Origin: Siphonodentalium dalli
Lineage: Eukaryota > Mollusca > Scaphopoda > Gadilida > Siphonodentaliidae
Assembly: GCA_032622095.1 (NCBI GenBank)
Contig: CP136061.1
Span: 7,698,734 to 7,762,733, forward strand
Direction: 5' to 3'
DNA: 64,000 nt
The notes below the pieces were generated by a model that had not been told where the DNA came from, searched no databases, and saw only the letters and a program-made list of their open reading frames with translations. A program made the translations under genes and the position numbers. Numbering within the stretch: the stretch's first letter is position 1; the number at the start of each line of letters is the position of its first letter. Positions 47,774 to 58,189 of this stretch are shown here, one piece after another.

Positions 47774-49215
47774 TATTATATATTTCTAGATTTAGTTACA
47801 AACTAAATACCTGTATATTGTACAAAGAAATGTTTGACAAATATATCTGTATCAATATTACCATACGGGTCATTAAAATAGATACGACGAAACAAATTTT
47901 GAAGGGTGCATGTATCAGGTAAATTTTTATATTTCAAATGATTACAGGAATGCAGAAAGTTGAAGTACCTACGTAATACTGGCTATCCGCATGAAGAGAT
48001 ATACATGTATATAAAAACCAGATGAGGGATATGTCTGTACAGTTGCTAAACAATTCAGTCATCAAAAGAGGATCAAAGAGTAAGATACCAAATTGCTGCC
48101 TGTGGTAATGTTTTTTAACGAAATTCGGGAAAATTAGATTACTCTCACCCTGGTTATCCAGAAGATAATTGTGGAATCTGATGACGATCGGACAAGGGTG
48201 TCGTCTGTAGGATCACCAAATTATTTAGCCATAAAAATAGTAAAATTGAAGATCACCGCTGGCAGTGATGTCTTCACAAGGACAGTTTGAGAACAAAATA
48301 TGGCTCACATCTAGCGGTGACCCAAAATATCCACATAAGAAAAAGTTCTCCAATAAAAGCTGGCTGCCGGGTGCGCCAATTGATTCAAATTCGAAATTTA
48401 GCAGGGTGTACTGCTTGTGGTCATGTTTCCCCCGCAAATTTGATAGACTGATAGACAAAACCACTGAATCCGTTGAATCAATATACATGTATACATGGAT
48501 TAATTTATATGCATTGTTATACACAGTACTGGTATATAAAGGTACTGAAAATAACTATATTACTAGTATACACAAAATAAACCATATATCATGGCTATGG
48601 GTTCTAATATCCGAACATGACAGCTGAGAACTTGGTGTGAATTAAAGAGTGGTGGTTTCTCAAGCATATCTAACCCTCCACGTTAGAAACACGCCATTAA
48701 ATGTCATAAGTATAATCTAGCTTGAGGACAGAAGTGATCCATAAAACCCCCCTTAATTCAACCAGGTCCTCGCGCGATGTATGATCGATCACATGATGAT
48801 CTAGGGGGATTAGAATTGATGTATAAAAACAGCACTGCATGTAAATATAAAATAAAATAGTGCTACATCTTATTACAGATTATTGCCATATATAATCAGT
48901 GATTATACAGACAGTCTGACAAAATAAAGTTTCAGTGACACTCTATCCGAAGAGGGGAATAATTTCATCTGTTACAGTCAATGGAGCAATTATGAATCTG
49001 GAAAGGTGAAATTTCTAAGTAATACTAGATATCGACATGACGCGATAAAATATAACGTAAATGCAATATGGCCGCTGGCGACCATTTTTTCCTATGAAAT
49101 TAAAAAAATATTTGATAGCTCTCATCTGATAGATCAATATCAAGATAAATATGAAGTTTGGTGATGATCGGATGAGTGAAGTGGACTGTGGTCTGTGCTA
49201 AACGGTTTAGTAATG
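47774..49215. repeat. Two diverged copies of an unassigned repeat
   Basis: 47945-48240 and 48995-49205 share GTAATACTNGNTATC-CATGA and TGATGACGATCGGA / TGATGATCGGATGA in the same order. The DNA between them has a 99-codon minus-strand frame (48225-48524) with no motif I recognise. I treat all of this as repeat DNA. Confidence 0.45.
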
Positions 49216-49508
49216 CTTAAAAAGATTCTTACCTTAATATTTTTATGTTCACTTTATAAACTTCACTGAGTCATCTTTGTCATGTATTGAGTTTGATATC
49301 TTTTGTTAACAGTTTATAAATCATGTATGTCTCATGTTTGTTATTTTAATTTATGTGTTTATTATCATTAAATAAAGTTGCATTCCTTAAAAAGATTCTT
49401 ACCTCAATGTTTTTATGTTCACTTTATAAACTCCACTGAGTCATCTTTGTCATGTATTGAATTTGATATCTTTTGTTAACAGTTTATAAATTATGTATGT
49501 CTCGTGTT
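49216..49508. repeat. 170-bp tandem duplication
   Basis: CTTAAAAAGATTCTTACC, TTTTTATGTTCACTTTATAA and TTTGATATCTTTTGTTAAC recur exactly 170 bp apart with few changes; the second copy is cut after about 123 bp. Read on the minus strand each copy holds AGGTAAGAAT, which resembles a splice donor, but no exon is evident. Confidence 0.85.
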
Positions 49509-50230
49509 CTTTATTATATTATATACACTTTATAGTGTGTTTTCAGAACGAAAAAAAATTGAATAAAATCAACAAATTTGTAAATTTAAAAACAATTCAA
49601 ACGTTGTTGTATTCCATGTCCCAGCCCGGACATATACACCAAATTTCAATAATATTCATTGAGAAACAACGGACCAAACGCTATATAACACCCGTATACA
49701 TCTTTTATTCCGAATCGGACTCGGGTACATGTTATAGTAGGTACCGAATTGACACACGTCGACTGGGCGAGTTGGCCATGGGGCGATTAGGCCGATTCCG
49801 GCACATTCTATAATTTACCGTATGTATCCGTTTACGCGTAGTTTACTTTAGAAAGTTCCGCAATTAATACCGTAAATAGAGCGACCTTATTTGACAGAGA
49901 ATGCCTCTGTTATTGATTATCAAGTTGCTGTACATTAAAAACGACAAATTCACATGCTCGTTCAAGCGCAGTAGTCTATTTTCCCCATGTTAAAGGACAT
50001 CCACAAATACTAAATAACGCTAACCTACTGCCGAATGTTTGACACGACAACTGTTAACATATTTGGGCTGAATTCATCTGACGCGGTATTATTCCTCAAA
50101 ATAAACAACAAAACCATCGTTACTTGGAAATGTAGTTTGGGCTAACATTTACATAAATCCTCCAGATCAATTATCCGACACACACGTCAGATGAAAAAGT
50201 CACATGAAGTAACCGGCCAAATTGGCCGAA
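49509..50230. other. Non-coding flank of the YR element
   Basis: No recognised gene. Ends with a small palindrome GGCCAAATTGGCC directly beside the element's 3' boundary at 50231. Confidence 0.45.
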
Positions 50231-51164
50231 ATGATAACTTACCCACTCACCCATTCACCCTGCTAGCACATACTCACGTTCGCTCTCAAACACACATATT
50301 CACAATACATAACAGGTCATGCAAACAAATACAAAGACCATTACACAATTACAAAACATATATGGACGGACACAATTTTCAGTAACATACAAGTACCGTA
50401 TACATATACATTTTTTCCATTTCACTGTGACACGCCAGAACAAATTTGTCAAATTCCCCAAATTCAAGATAAAGCTGATAAACCTAAGTTGATTGAAAAA
50501 CATGTGTCATTATATCTATGTAACGGGATAAATTTAGTTTTAGGGCGGGAGGGAGGGAATAATTAAATTTCTGTGCGTATCTACGCAATGTTTTCGAACT
50601 AATAAATGAAATCGGTTTCCCGCGTTACAAAAATAGCACGATAACACCTGATTGGCTAATATTCATGGATTCACTCGTCTTAGCCAATCAGAAGATAGCA
50701 AATGCCTCGGTCAAATTTACTAATCAGGAAACAGAAAATTCACGACCAATCGCGGTCACATTAAAATGCGGAAGCGACAACATGGAAGGTAGAATGCTAC
50801 TATCCGGAATAATTAGATATTTTGAGCAAAAATAACCAATTACTCCCTCACCGCATACTACATATGGGATAAACAGGGTAAATGAATAGACTAGAGTGTA
50901 TAAGTACACAATTTATTAGGGCTCAATATACGGTATATGATAACTTACCCACTCTCCCATTCACCCTGCTAGCACATACTCACGTTCGCTCTCAAACACA
51001 CATATTCACAATACATAACAGGTCATGCAAACAAATACAAGGACCATTACACAATTACAAAACATATATGGACGGACACAATTTTCAGTAACATACAAGT
51101 ACCGTATACATATACATTTTTTCCATTTCACTGTGACACGCCAGAACAAATTTGTCAAATTCCC
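50231..51164 (-). repeat. 3' terminal repeat cluster of the YR element (B1-A2-B2 type)
   Basis: 50231-50838 matches 56822-57430 and 50838-51164 matches 56723-57049, joined at CAAAAATAACCA|ATTACTCCCTC. A 228-bp block (56822-57049 equivalent) therefore occurs twice here, once on each side of the A-type sequence. This permuted order is what split direct repeats of Ngaro-type elements look like, and what the junction of a circular intermediate would give. Confidence 0.8.
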
Positions 51165-51460
51165 AAGCCAAAGGCCCCCCAAAAAGGAGACAATTTTTTA
51201 AATGTACTGTGGTTCCGATTGAAAATTGAGAGATAGGAATTTATAATTATGTCCAGGACAGAGAAATACGAGACGAAAGCAAGAGGACTGCAACTGTAAA
51301 GCAATATTACAGCAACACAGACCCCGGAAAAAGAGTGAAAGAACTAAATCATTCACTAGCAATATCTCCAAACCTCCATCAGTGTAAGCACAACACCAAC
51401 GAAAAGGAAACTTACCGCTCGCAGTTCGCAGTCCCGGAATCCTGCTGACTATCCCTATTG

Positions 51461-51996
51461 TTACTTAAAGTGAGCAATTCTTCTTTTAAGGTAAGAAGTC
51501 AACAGCTCTGTCCCAGCGTGATTTAAATGGAGTCCCCCGTCATTTATAGCAAATAACTCTCTCAGTGGTTTGCCACCTTTAACAAGATACCTGTAAGAAT
51601 GAACAAAAGATACATCACATGATAGACACATTGCTTTCAAATCAGAATTAACCTGAACAATAATGGGATTTGAATCTGAGTGATCTACTGTCTGGGTATT
51701 ATTGCAGACATATGCAATTTACTGTTCGGACATGTCTTTTGACACAGGGATATTAAACTTCGAAAAGCTGCCTTGAATTCTCCTCGCTTTAGAGTGAACA
51801 CGTCGTTTGTGCCCACGTGTATGATGATGTGTTCAAACTTCCTGATGTATTTTTCTGCTTTCCCGATCTGCCATGCAATGTCATTGATATGAGCTCCCTT
51901 GAAAACCAATAAATCTGTACCCTTGATATGGACATATTTAGCAATTGAATCTGATATGATAAGCGTTTTCTTATCTGAAAAGAAGATTATCCGACA
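51461..51996 (-). pseudogene. SGNH/GDSL-type hydrolase of the YR element, frameshifted
   Basis: Predicted esterase/lipase-like fold; its role in retrotransposons is unknown. Block I reads ISDSIAKYV with the nucleophile Ser following Asp (Ser replaces the usual Gly of GDS), block II a Gly in FKGAHIND, block III HVGTNDV with the oxyanion Asn. After a one- or two-base indel near 51686 the second frame carries block V, DGGLHLN, with the catalytic Asp-His pair, and stops at 51461. The frame overlaps the recombinase end by about 10 bases, has no ATG near its start, and is preceded by CTTCTTTTCAG (ending 51975), which resembles a splice acceptor. Confidence 0.78.
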
Positions 51997-52990
51997 TTAA
52001 TTGATTGCGTAATCGCGTCTCGCATGTGGGATGCTACTTTGAGCTTATCTTGCGCTGAAAAGGTGAGGTACTGTTTGTATGCATCACTATGCCAATCTCC
52101 GTGTTCCTGAATCAATTCTGAGGGCACATTACATGAAAATGCAAAGGAAGCGCCTCCTCGTCTAAGCTATGGGTGGAATATAAACTATCATCGCGACCCG
52201 ACCTGGAAATTAATTCCTTAAATTTGGACTGATATTGCTTGTATGTAATTGGTACTATTTTCTTGTTACAGTTATTAATGAACAAAGGAAATTCGTCGGA
52301 ACATGGTGCCAATCTGCACATCTGTGCATGTGCTTGCACTGGACATAATACAGAATCCGGAATTTGTACCATCGGAATCCGATGGATCCGCTCTCCAAAC
52401 TGATTTGTTTTTGACCATTTCATGGCAGCTAGGAGCACGCCATTTTCAAACAAAATATCTTTGCGCAAGAAAATCTTTGAAAAATCTGACTTTGTTGATT
52501 CTGGGACTAGATTGGATTTCCTACTCATGAGAAAGAAGGCAAACAGGAAAAGACACCAATACGTTGCATCAAGTGGTTTCGACAGATCGAGAAATTGATG
52601 GATTTCATTTAATATTTGAGGAGTCACTGGTAGTGCCTTTTTAACAAAATGTTGCTTAGTCCGAGCTATGCCTCTCAATATTAATTTAAATTTAAAGGAG
52701 CTATCATGTGAGAAAGCGATATCATTAAATAAATGTAGGGTTTTAACACCACATATATAATTTCTTATTGTGTCTACTGATTGGAATGTACGACTAAAAA
52801 ACTGGCTGTAAAGGCAAATTGTCTCCAGAGATGCTGGCATAGGTTCTATATCGAAATAGAAACAGAAGAGAAGGTAGGCTCTCCATTGTACGCGAAGGTT
52901 CTTTGCGGTGCCAGTAGCGTATGCCGCACTGATGGAATTGATTTCTCCATCTTGTAATATGCTGAGTTCTTGCGCTGTAATATATGGAAA
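51987..52990 (-). pseudogene. Tyrosine recombinase of the YR element, one frameshift
   Basis: Would integrate the circular DNA copy by site-specific recombination. The N-terminal helical domain starts immediately after a TAG that ends RT-RH, in the same frame (residues ITAQELS, then VQWRAYLLFC). The catalytic domain has the first Arg in LMSRKSNLVP and a YSTHS stretch. A missing base near 52163 then breaks the H-x-x-R box, with the His in one frame and its Arg in the next. The second frame continues to the second His (in HGDW) and the Tyr nucleophile (in SDAYKQYL), ending at TAA 51987. All tetrad residues are therefore still encoded. The first ATG (52840) lies 50 codons in. Confidence 0.88.
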
Positions 52991-52993
52991 CTA
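52991..52993 (-). other. In-frame TAG between RT-RNase H and recombinase
   Basis: The codon follows CATGATTGG and precedes TTTCCA. The frame on both sides is the same and the recombinase domain begins at once. It is either a recent nonsense mutation or a programmed readthrough/termination point. Confidence 0.8.
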
Positions 52994-55072
52994 CCAATCA
53001 TGCATAAATCGAAATGTGGTTGCCGGTACAAATATGTTCATGCTATGCGGTGAAAGCTCTCTAAATTTGTGGATTGAAGTTGATTCGAGACAAATTCGCG
53101 ATAGGATGTCGGCCCTCCTATTTTGAACTCCAGCTATATGTAAAGCTCTGACTTCAAATTCCAATTTGGCAGCCACATAACATATCTCTCGCAAGCAACT
53201 TTGCATAAAGGCATCCTCGGTCTTTCCAGAGTTGAGTACTGCCACCGATGCCTGGTTATCGCAACGTATGAGAACCTTTTTACCTCTCAAGTTTACTCCC
53301 CATGTTTTAAGGCAGACAACGAGCATAAGGAGTTCTAAGGCATTGATGTGCAGACTCAACTCTCGAATTAACTCTGGAAATTGACAGTGAATATGTTCGT
53401 TGTTTGAGGGACAGTATCCCCCACCACCTGAGAGACAAGCATCAGATTCAATATGCTCATCTGGACCAGACCATTCTTCGAGTGCCATCATTGACACCCC
53501 ATTATATTGTCTCAGAAAGTTTTGCCACCAATACAAGTCCAAATACACATATTTTGGAATACATTTTAATTCATTCCTACCCGAGAAGGTCTTCAACCAC
53601 CTTAGGAGTCTTGACACAAATATACGCCCTGGTCGTATACATGCGGAAATGAAGTTCAGCTTTCCCAGCAAAGATTGGGTTTCCCTAAGCGTGGCTGAAG
53701 ACATACTCAACCAAGACTGAATCAATTCTAATATTTCAACTTGTCTGTCTTTTGTGACTCTGAGACACATGTTATTAGTGTCGATTTCGACACCTAAAAA
53801 CGTCATGACTTTCCGTGGAGGAATAGATTTCTTTGCGGCCTCGACTAGACCGCAATCGTCTAAGACACGTGACAGGGTTGTAAAGGCTTTCAGTGCTTCG
53901 TGTTCATTAGTTTCAACCCCGGCCATATCATCCAGATAGTTCAATATTTTGAAACCCATTTTACTCATCATTGCTTTAACGCCGGAAGTTACTCTCTGGC
54001 ATATGTGGGCTGATGACTTTGATCCCATGCTTAGGACTTTATCAACGAAAATGTGCCCTTTCCAATGGAATGATACAAGATGTGAGTCACCCGGACAAAT
54101 GGGAATTTGTCTGTATGATCGCGCAAGATCTTTGCGATAACAATAGCTACCACGACCTTTCTCTTTGATAAGTTGAACCAAATCATCAACCATGGGTAGT
54201 GTGAGCTGAACGGTTTCACCGATATACCAATCATTTGGAATTCCTTCATTAACATTATTTTCTGGAGGAAAACTTAAGTCAAGTATAACTCGACGTCTAT
54301 CTGAATCTGATTTCGGAACTGAATTGATAGGAGATATTTTGAGATCAACGGTAGAAAATGGGTTCCGTTTTACTGGTCCCATTATGCTGCCATGTGCTAA
54401 TTCTTCCTTTATGTATTCCAAAATATGGTGAGGATAATCCCTGGCTCCGGCATGATTTCTTGGTTTCATATTTGTTGGAACTAGTTCACCTTCATGACCA
54501 ATTGGGAAACCAAACTCTAACAATTCACAGAGCAACATGTCACTGTAGTTGACTGATTGCAACATTGATCGATAGAATTCAATTTTCAATTTGGAATGAA
54601 GTGGAACCCTGCAGCCTTGAAAATTGTAAACCCCTGACAGCCTTATATCATCATGTAATTTTATATATTCTGCCATTTCATTTTTTGGGCTACAGTTATC
54701 TAAAGAGCACACATTACAGTTCTTATGTTTAAATAGGAATGATTGTAATTCTAGAATGTTGTCCTGTGACAAACCTCTACTACTAGCACTCATGATATTA
54801 TCATGTTTATGAACAAGTGTTATATAAGTTAGTTCAGATGTATCCAGAGGTGATCGAGTTTCAGAATCCCTTGAGACTGCATCTATGGGCTCAATAGAGT
54901 TGTCATGATTCTCTGAATCATTCTTGTCAGATGCAATATCAATGGATTTGAACATTCGATCACCCCCTGGCTCTGCGTATAATTCCGGATTCAGTAAGGA
55001 ATCTTTATCGGGTTTTAATATGAGCTCTGCGTTAACATTTGAACCTTTACGGCGCAAACTAGTTGGGTCCAG
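52991..55072 (-). CDS. Reverse transcriptase-RNase H of the YR element, intact frame
   Basis: About 690 codons, open from just after a TGA (55073-55075) to a TAG (52991-52993), with no ATG until about codon 40. Numbering from 55057: the RT fingers/palm include DRRRVILDLSFP (253-264), block A YRKDLARSYRQIP with Asp 310, block B SMGSKSSAH (343-351) and YLDD (374-377). RNase H follows with ESDA (Asp 539), NALELL (Glu 575), IRCDNQASVA (Asp 600) and NRRADILSR (Asp 650). The protein would make cDNA and remove template RNA. All catalytic residues are present. An Nterm Cys/His patch (NCNVCSLDNC) precedes the RT. Confidence 0.92.
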   Translation of the reverse strand: MDPTSLRRKGSNVNAELILKPDKDSLLNPELYAEPGGDRMFKSIDIASDKNDSENHDNSIEPIDAVSRDSETRSPLDTSELTYITLVHKHDNIMSASSRGLSQDNILELQSFLFKHKNCNVCSLDNCSPKNEMAEYIKLHDDIRLSGVYNFQGCRVPLHSKLKIEFYRSMLQSVNYSDMLLCELLEFGFPIGHEGELVPTNMKPRNHAGARDYPHHILEYIKEELAHGSIMGPVKRNPFSTVDLKISPINSVPKSDSDRRRVILDLSFPPENNVNEGIPNDWYIGETVQLTLPMVDDLVQLIKEKGRGSYCYRKDLARSYRQIPICPGDSHLVSFHWKGHIFVDKVLSMGSKSSAHICQRVTSGVKAMMSKMGFKILNYLDDMAGVETNEHEALKAFTTLSRVLDDCGLVEAAKKSIPPRKVMTFLGVEIDTNNMCLRVTKDRQVEILELIQSWLSMSSATLRETQSLLGKLNFISACIRPGRIFVSRLLRWLKTFSGRNELKCIPKYVYLDLYWWQNFLRQYNGVSMMALEEWSGPDEHIESDACLSGGGGYCPSNNEHIHCQFPELIRELSLHINALELLMLVVCLKTWGVNLRGKKVLIRCDNQASVAVLNSGKTEDAFMQSCLREICYVAAKLEFEVRALHIAGVQNRRADILSRICLESTSIHKFRELSPHSMNIFVPATTFRFMHDW

Positions 55073-55075
55073 TCA
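55073..55075 (-). other. In-phase TGA between gag and RT-RNase H
   Basis: Reading gag in its pre-slip frame ends at this TGA, followed by CTG and the RT-RH frame without a break. TGA-C is the leakiest known stop context in eukaryotes, so translation might continue at low frequency. Confidence 0.7.
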
Positions 55076-56232
55076 GATTATAGCATTTGGACATGCCGAA
55101 GAACACTCGGGATGATTCTGACGGGATCCATCTTTCTTAACACAGACAGCACATATATATGGTGCACCGTTCTTTCTTTACCATTAACTGTTATTTTGTG
55201 TGGGGACACTTGGTTGCACCTATTTCTATTAAAATAGGAACAAAACCATACCATGTCCTCCTTCTCTTTAATTTGAACACTTCCCCTTGGAGTGTATGAT
55301 TTGTCATCCACATAACTACGTGAACCATATGGTTTTTTAACATTTCTTTGGCCCATTAACATCCTGACTTCCAGGCTAGTGGTATCATCACCCCATTGCT
55401 TTTCACCCTTTTCAATCGATCCTAACCAAGCTGCATAAAATTTCAATAATATATGCCAATCAAATTCTGTGCCATAATACATTATTTTGTTTAATAATTC
55501 TAAGCGGCCTTCCCTTTCCATCACATGTATAGTAGGATCACGAATTATCTCCAATTCCCCTGCTGTGAACTGGAAGGGATTCAGTTTGTTGAATTTGGTA
55601 GGTTCTTTAGCGAAGAAGTCATACTTCAACGCTGATTGCGGCCATCTAATAGATTGGACCACCACGTCGCAAGGAGTTTTAGTGATGCCAGATCTAATCT
55701 TTTTCTTTCTGGCACTAGCACCTCTACAGTCAGTATCTACTTCTGAGTCTGAACTTTCATCGTTGCTAGCACACGCCATGTTTACCAAAGGAATCTTTTT
55801 GTATTTGCGTTCCCTCATATAACTATCGACCTTTCGATTAAGGTTGTCTATAATTGACAATTGTTCTAAGTTTGGTTGCTCACCTCTCTTGTCAACTTTT
55901 GGAGAAGGCTCCGCATTTTTCTGTTTCAGCCTCATCAGCTCGTTTCTCAACTCTGTCTTTCTGTGCTGCTTTTTCTTGGCTGCAGCGATTTCTTGTTCTA
56001 CTCGGATCTCCTCTTTGATCTGTTCCGTTTCGTCATCGTCGCTCTCGAGATCTGAATCTGACGGTAGTTGAACATCCTTCGGCTTCGGTTCGGTTTCGAT
56101 TTCTGAATCTGATTTCTCTTCTCCCGATTTCGAAGGATTCTTGTTCCTGCTGGCAGTGGACTTTCCCATTGTTACTTTGCCGCTCGCCATTGCTTTGTAA
56201 TCGATGATATTTCTTCTTCTGAGACTACTCAT
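55073..56232 (-). pseudogene. Gag-like protein of the YR element, dinucleotide slip near C-terminus
   Basis: Starts at ATG 56232 (MSSLRRRN) and reads 384 codons to 55078. The N-terminal third is charged and probably coiled (residues 70-125, rich in E, K, R), followed by basic KKIRSG, a conserved-looking central part (FFAKEPTKFNKLNPFQFTAG), and a Cys/His cluster beginning WFCSYFNRNRCNQ. Within HH-I the TA run at 55152-55160 has two extra bases. In the other frame the cluster continues with regularly spaced Cys and His to a TGA at 55073, in phase with RT-RH. Probably the RNA-binding structural protein. Confidence 0.8.
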
Positions 56233-56611
56233 CGAACGTTTCTTTTCAAAAATAATTAAATTTCTGTGCGTATCTACGCTATGTTTCCATGCGATTTAAT
56301 GTGATTACGCGTGACCTAATATCTCAATAATCTGAGGCAAAAGTACGCCTGCTAAAGCTAGGCGAATTATAACAGTTGGGCTATAACGCTCAATGAATAC
56401 TGGAGGCTATAACAAACTGCGCAGCAGAATATCGCAGAATGGACGAGTATGAGATGAGCCTAACTGCAATTGTGACTTTGTTTAAAGGTCCACTTAATTT
56501 TCGAGTCATTCATTTTTTTTATAGTATATACGGTTTTAATAACAATTTATGCCATAGAATTTGAATAAAATACTATAATTCATCACCATTTGAAACGCAG
56601 AATACTTCTAT
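56233..56611 (-). other. Leader between terminal repeat and gag
   Basis: About 380 bp without coding signal. 56243-56275 (AATTAAATTTCTGTGCGTATC, then TACGC) repeats a stretch of the terminal repeat at 57151-57177, directly upstream of gag on the minus strand. Confidence 0.6.
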
Positions 56612-57430
56612 CTCCTAGTTTGAAACATCTTTAAAATACCGCGTCGTATATCTAGCAATTAGCAACCAACATGTCCTCTTCAGGCTTTCCATAGATTTCA
56701 ACGTAATTTGCTACTTATGGATAATTACTCCCTCACCGCATACTACATATGGGATAAACAGGGTAAATGAATAGACTAGAGTGTATAAGTACACAATTTA
56801 TCAGGGCTCAATATACGGTATATGATAACTTACCCACTCACCCATTCACCCTGCTAGCACATACTCACGTTCGCTCTCAAACACACATATTCACAATACA
56901 TAACAGGTCATGCAAACAAATACAAAGACCATTACACAATTACAAAACATATATGGACGGACACAATTTTCAGTAACATACAAGTACCGTATACATATAC
57001 ATTTTTTCCATTTCACTGTGACACGCCAGAACAAATTTGTCAAATTCCCCAAATTCAAGATAAAGCTGATAAACCTAAGTTGATTGAAAAACATGTGTCA
57101 TTATATCTATGTAACGGGATAAATTTAGTTTTAGGGCGGGAGGTGGGGAATAATTAAATTTCTGTGCGTATCTACGCAATGTTTTCGAACTAATAAATGA
57201 AATCGGTTTCCCGCGTTACAAAAATAGCACGATAACACCTGATTGGCTAATATTCATGGATTCACTCGTCTTAGCCAATCAGAAGATAGCAAATGCCTCG
57301 GCCAAATTTACTAATCAGGAAACGGAAAATTCACGACCAATCGCGGTCACATTAAAATGCGGAAGCGACAACATGGAAGGTAGAATGCTACTATCCGGAA
57401 TAATTAGAGATTTTTTAGCAAAAATAACCA
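56612..57430 (-). repeat. 5' terminal repeat of the YR element (A1 type)
   Basis: 819 bp. The outer 708 bp (56723-57430) contain all sequence found in permuted order at 50231-51164; the inner 111 bp (56612-56722) recur only at 46669-46780. The sharp start at CTCCTAG in both places suggests a functional or structural boundary. The outer edge TGGTTATTTTTGCT (minus strand) abuts Helitron-like DNA. Confidence 0.8.
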
Positions 57431-57936
57431 TTTGTGTCCGGGAAGTGTTTTGGACGGGTCAAATCGTGACCCCGACCTGACCTTTAAAACTGTCAATGCA
57501 GGTCAATTTGGGTAAAACGGACAAATTTCGGCGAAATTTGATACCTAGGGATACTTTTGTCCGGGTCAAATCGTGACATCGGCGTGACCTTGACCTTCAA
57601 TGTGGTCAATCAAAGGTGAAATCGGATACAACGGATGGATTTCGACGAAATTTGATACCTATGGGTACTTTTGTCGGGGGAGTGTTTTGAACGGGTCAAA
57701 TCATGACTCCGACCTTACCTTGACCTTCAAAATTGTTTATTAAAGGTCAAGTGGGGTAAAACGGACGGATTTCGACGAAATTTGATACCTATGGGTACTT
57801 TTATCTGGGTGGGGATGTTTTAGACGGGTCAAATCATGACCCTGACTTTCGAAATAGTCAATTGAAGGTCAAATCTCGCCTTTCACCGGAAATCAGATGG
57901 GAAACAGCCCGGGCGAAGTCGGGCCCATCAGCTTGT
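57431..57936 (+). mobile_element. Helitron-like unit, interrupted by the YR element
   Basis: Built of diverged 110-130-bp repeats with TTTGATACCTA, GGGTACTTTTGTC, GTGTTTTGGACGGGTCAAAT and TGACCTTCAA, as at 47300-47720 and 39520-39720. Ends CAGCCCGGGCGAAG, then TCGGGCCCATCAG and CTTG. Its expected opening (ATATATTTTGG and a CTGTCTGT run) is missing because the YR element joins at 57430. Confidence 0.7.
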
Positions 57937-58189
57937 GTAATAAAGAAGACAGTTTGAAGAAAGTAATGTATGACACGACAAACGGGAAAACTTGAAATAT
58001 GGAAGTATGCAAATTTCCCACATAAAATTTGAAAGCTAGTTTATAGAATAATTGTATTATAATTTATATTTATGGCTAATAATATGATATTGGTGGCGTT
58101 ACCATTTCTGACTATGGTTTTCTTGTATATTATGTTTTTGTGGATTTTGAGTGCGTGGTACTCATCAACCTCGAAACCACCGTGTTAAC

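Larger units (their letters stand above)
50231..57430 (-). mobile_element. Ngaro-like tyrosine-recombinase retrotransposon, 7.2 kb
   Basis: A minus-strand element with a gag-like gene, RT-RNase H, tyrosine recombinase and SGNH hydrolase in order, bounded by permuted direct repeats instead of LTRs. YR instead of a DDE integrase defines the DIRS/Ngaro/PAT order. A hydrolase gene and no visible methyltransferase point to Ngaro (family knowledge, inference). The 5' edge (57430) lies in a Helitron-like repeat and the 3' edge at 50231. Terminal copies are about 99% alike by eye, so insertion is probably recent. Gag, YR and hydrolase each carry one indel, so this copy looks defective. Confidence 0.85.

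Noticed and set aside
47850-47985. Short minus-strand open stretch resembling a protein C-terminus
   Set aside because: The DNA is shared in part with the related repeat at 48995-49205, where the frame is not kept.
48225-48524. 99-codon minus-strand frame as an exon
   Set aside because: No recognisable domain or splice sites; it lies between two copies of a repeat.
49216-49508. Duplicated exon with AGGTAAGAAT donor on the minus strand
   Set aside because: The adjoining sequence is AT-rich with stops in all frames; the donor-like word alone is not enough.
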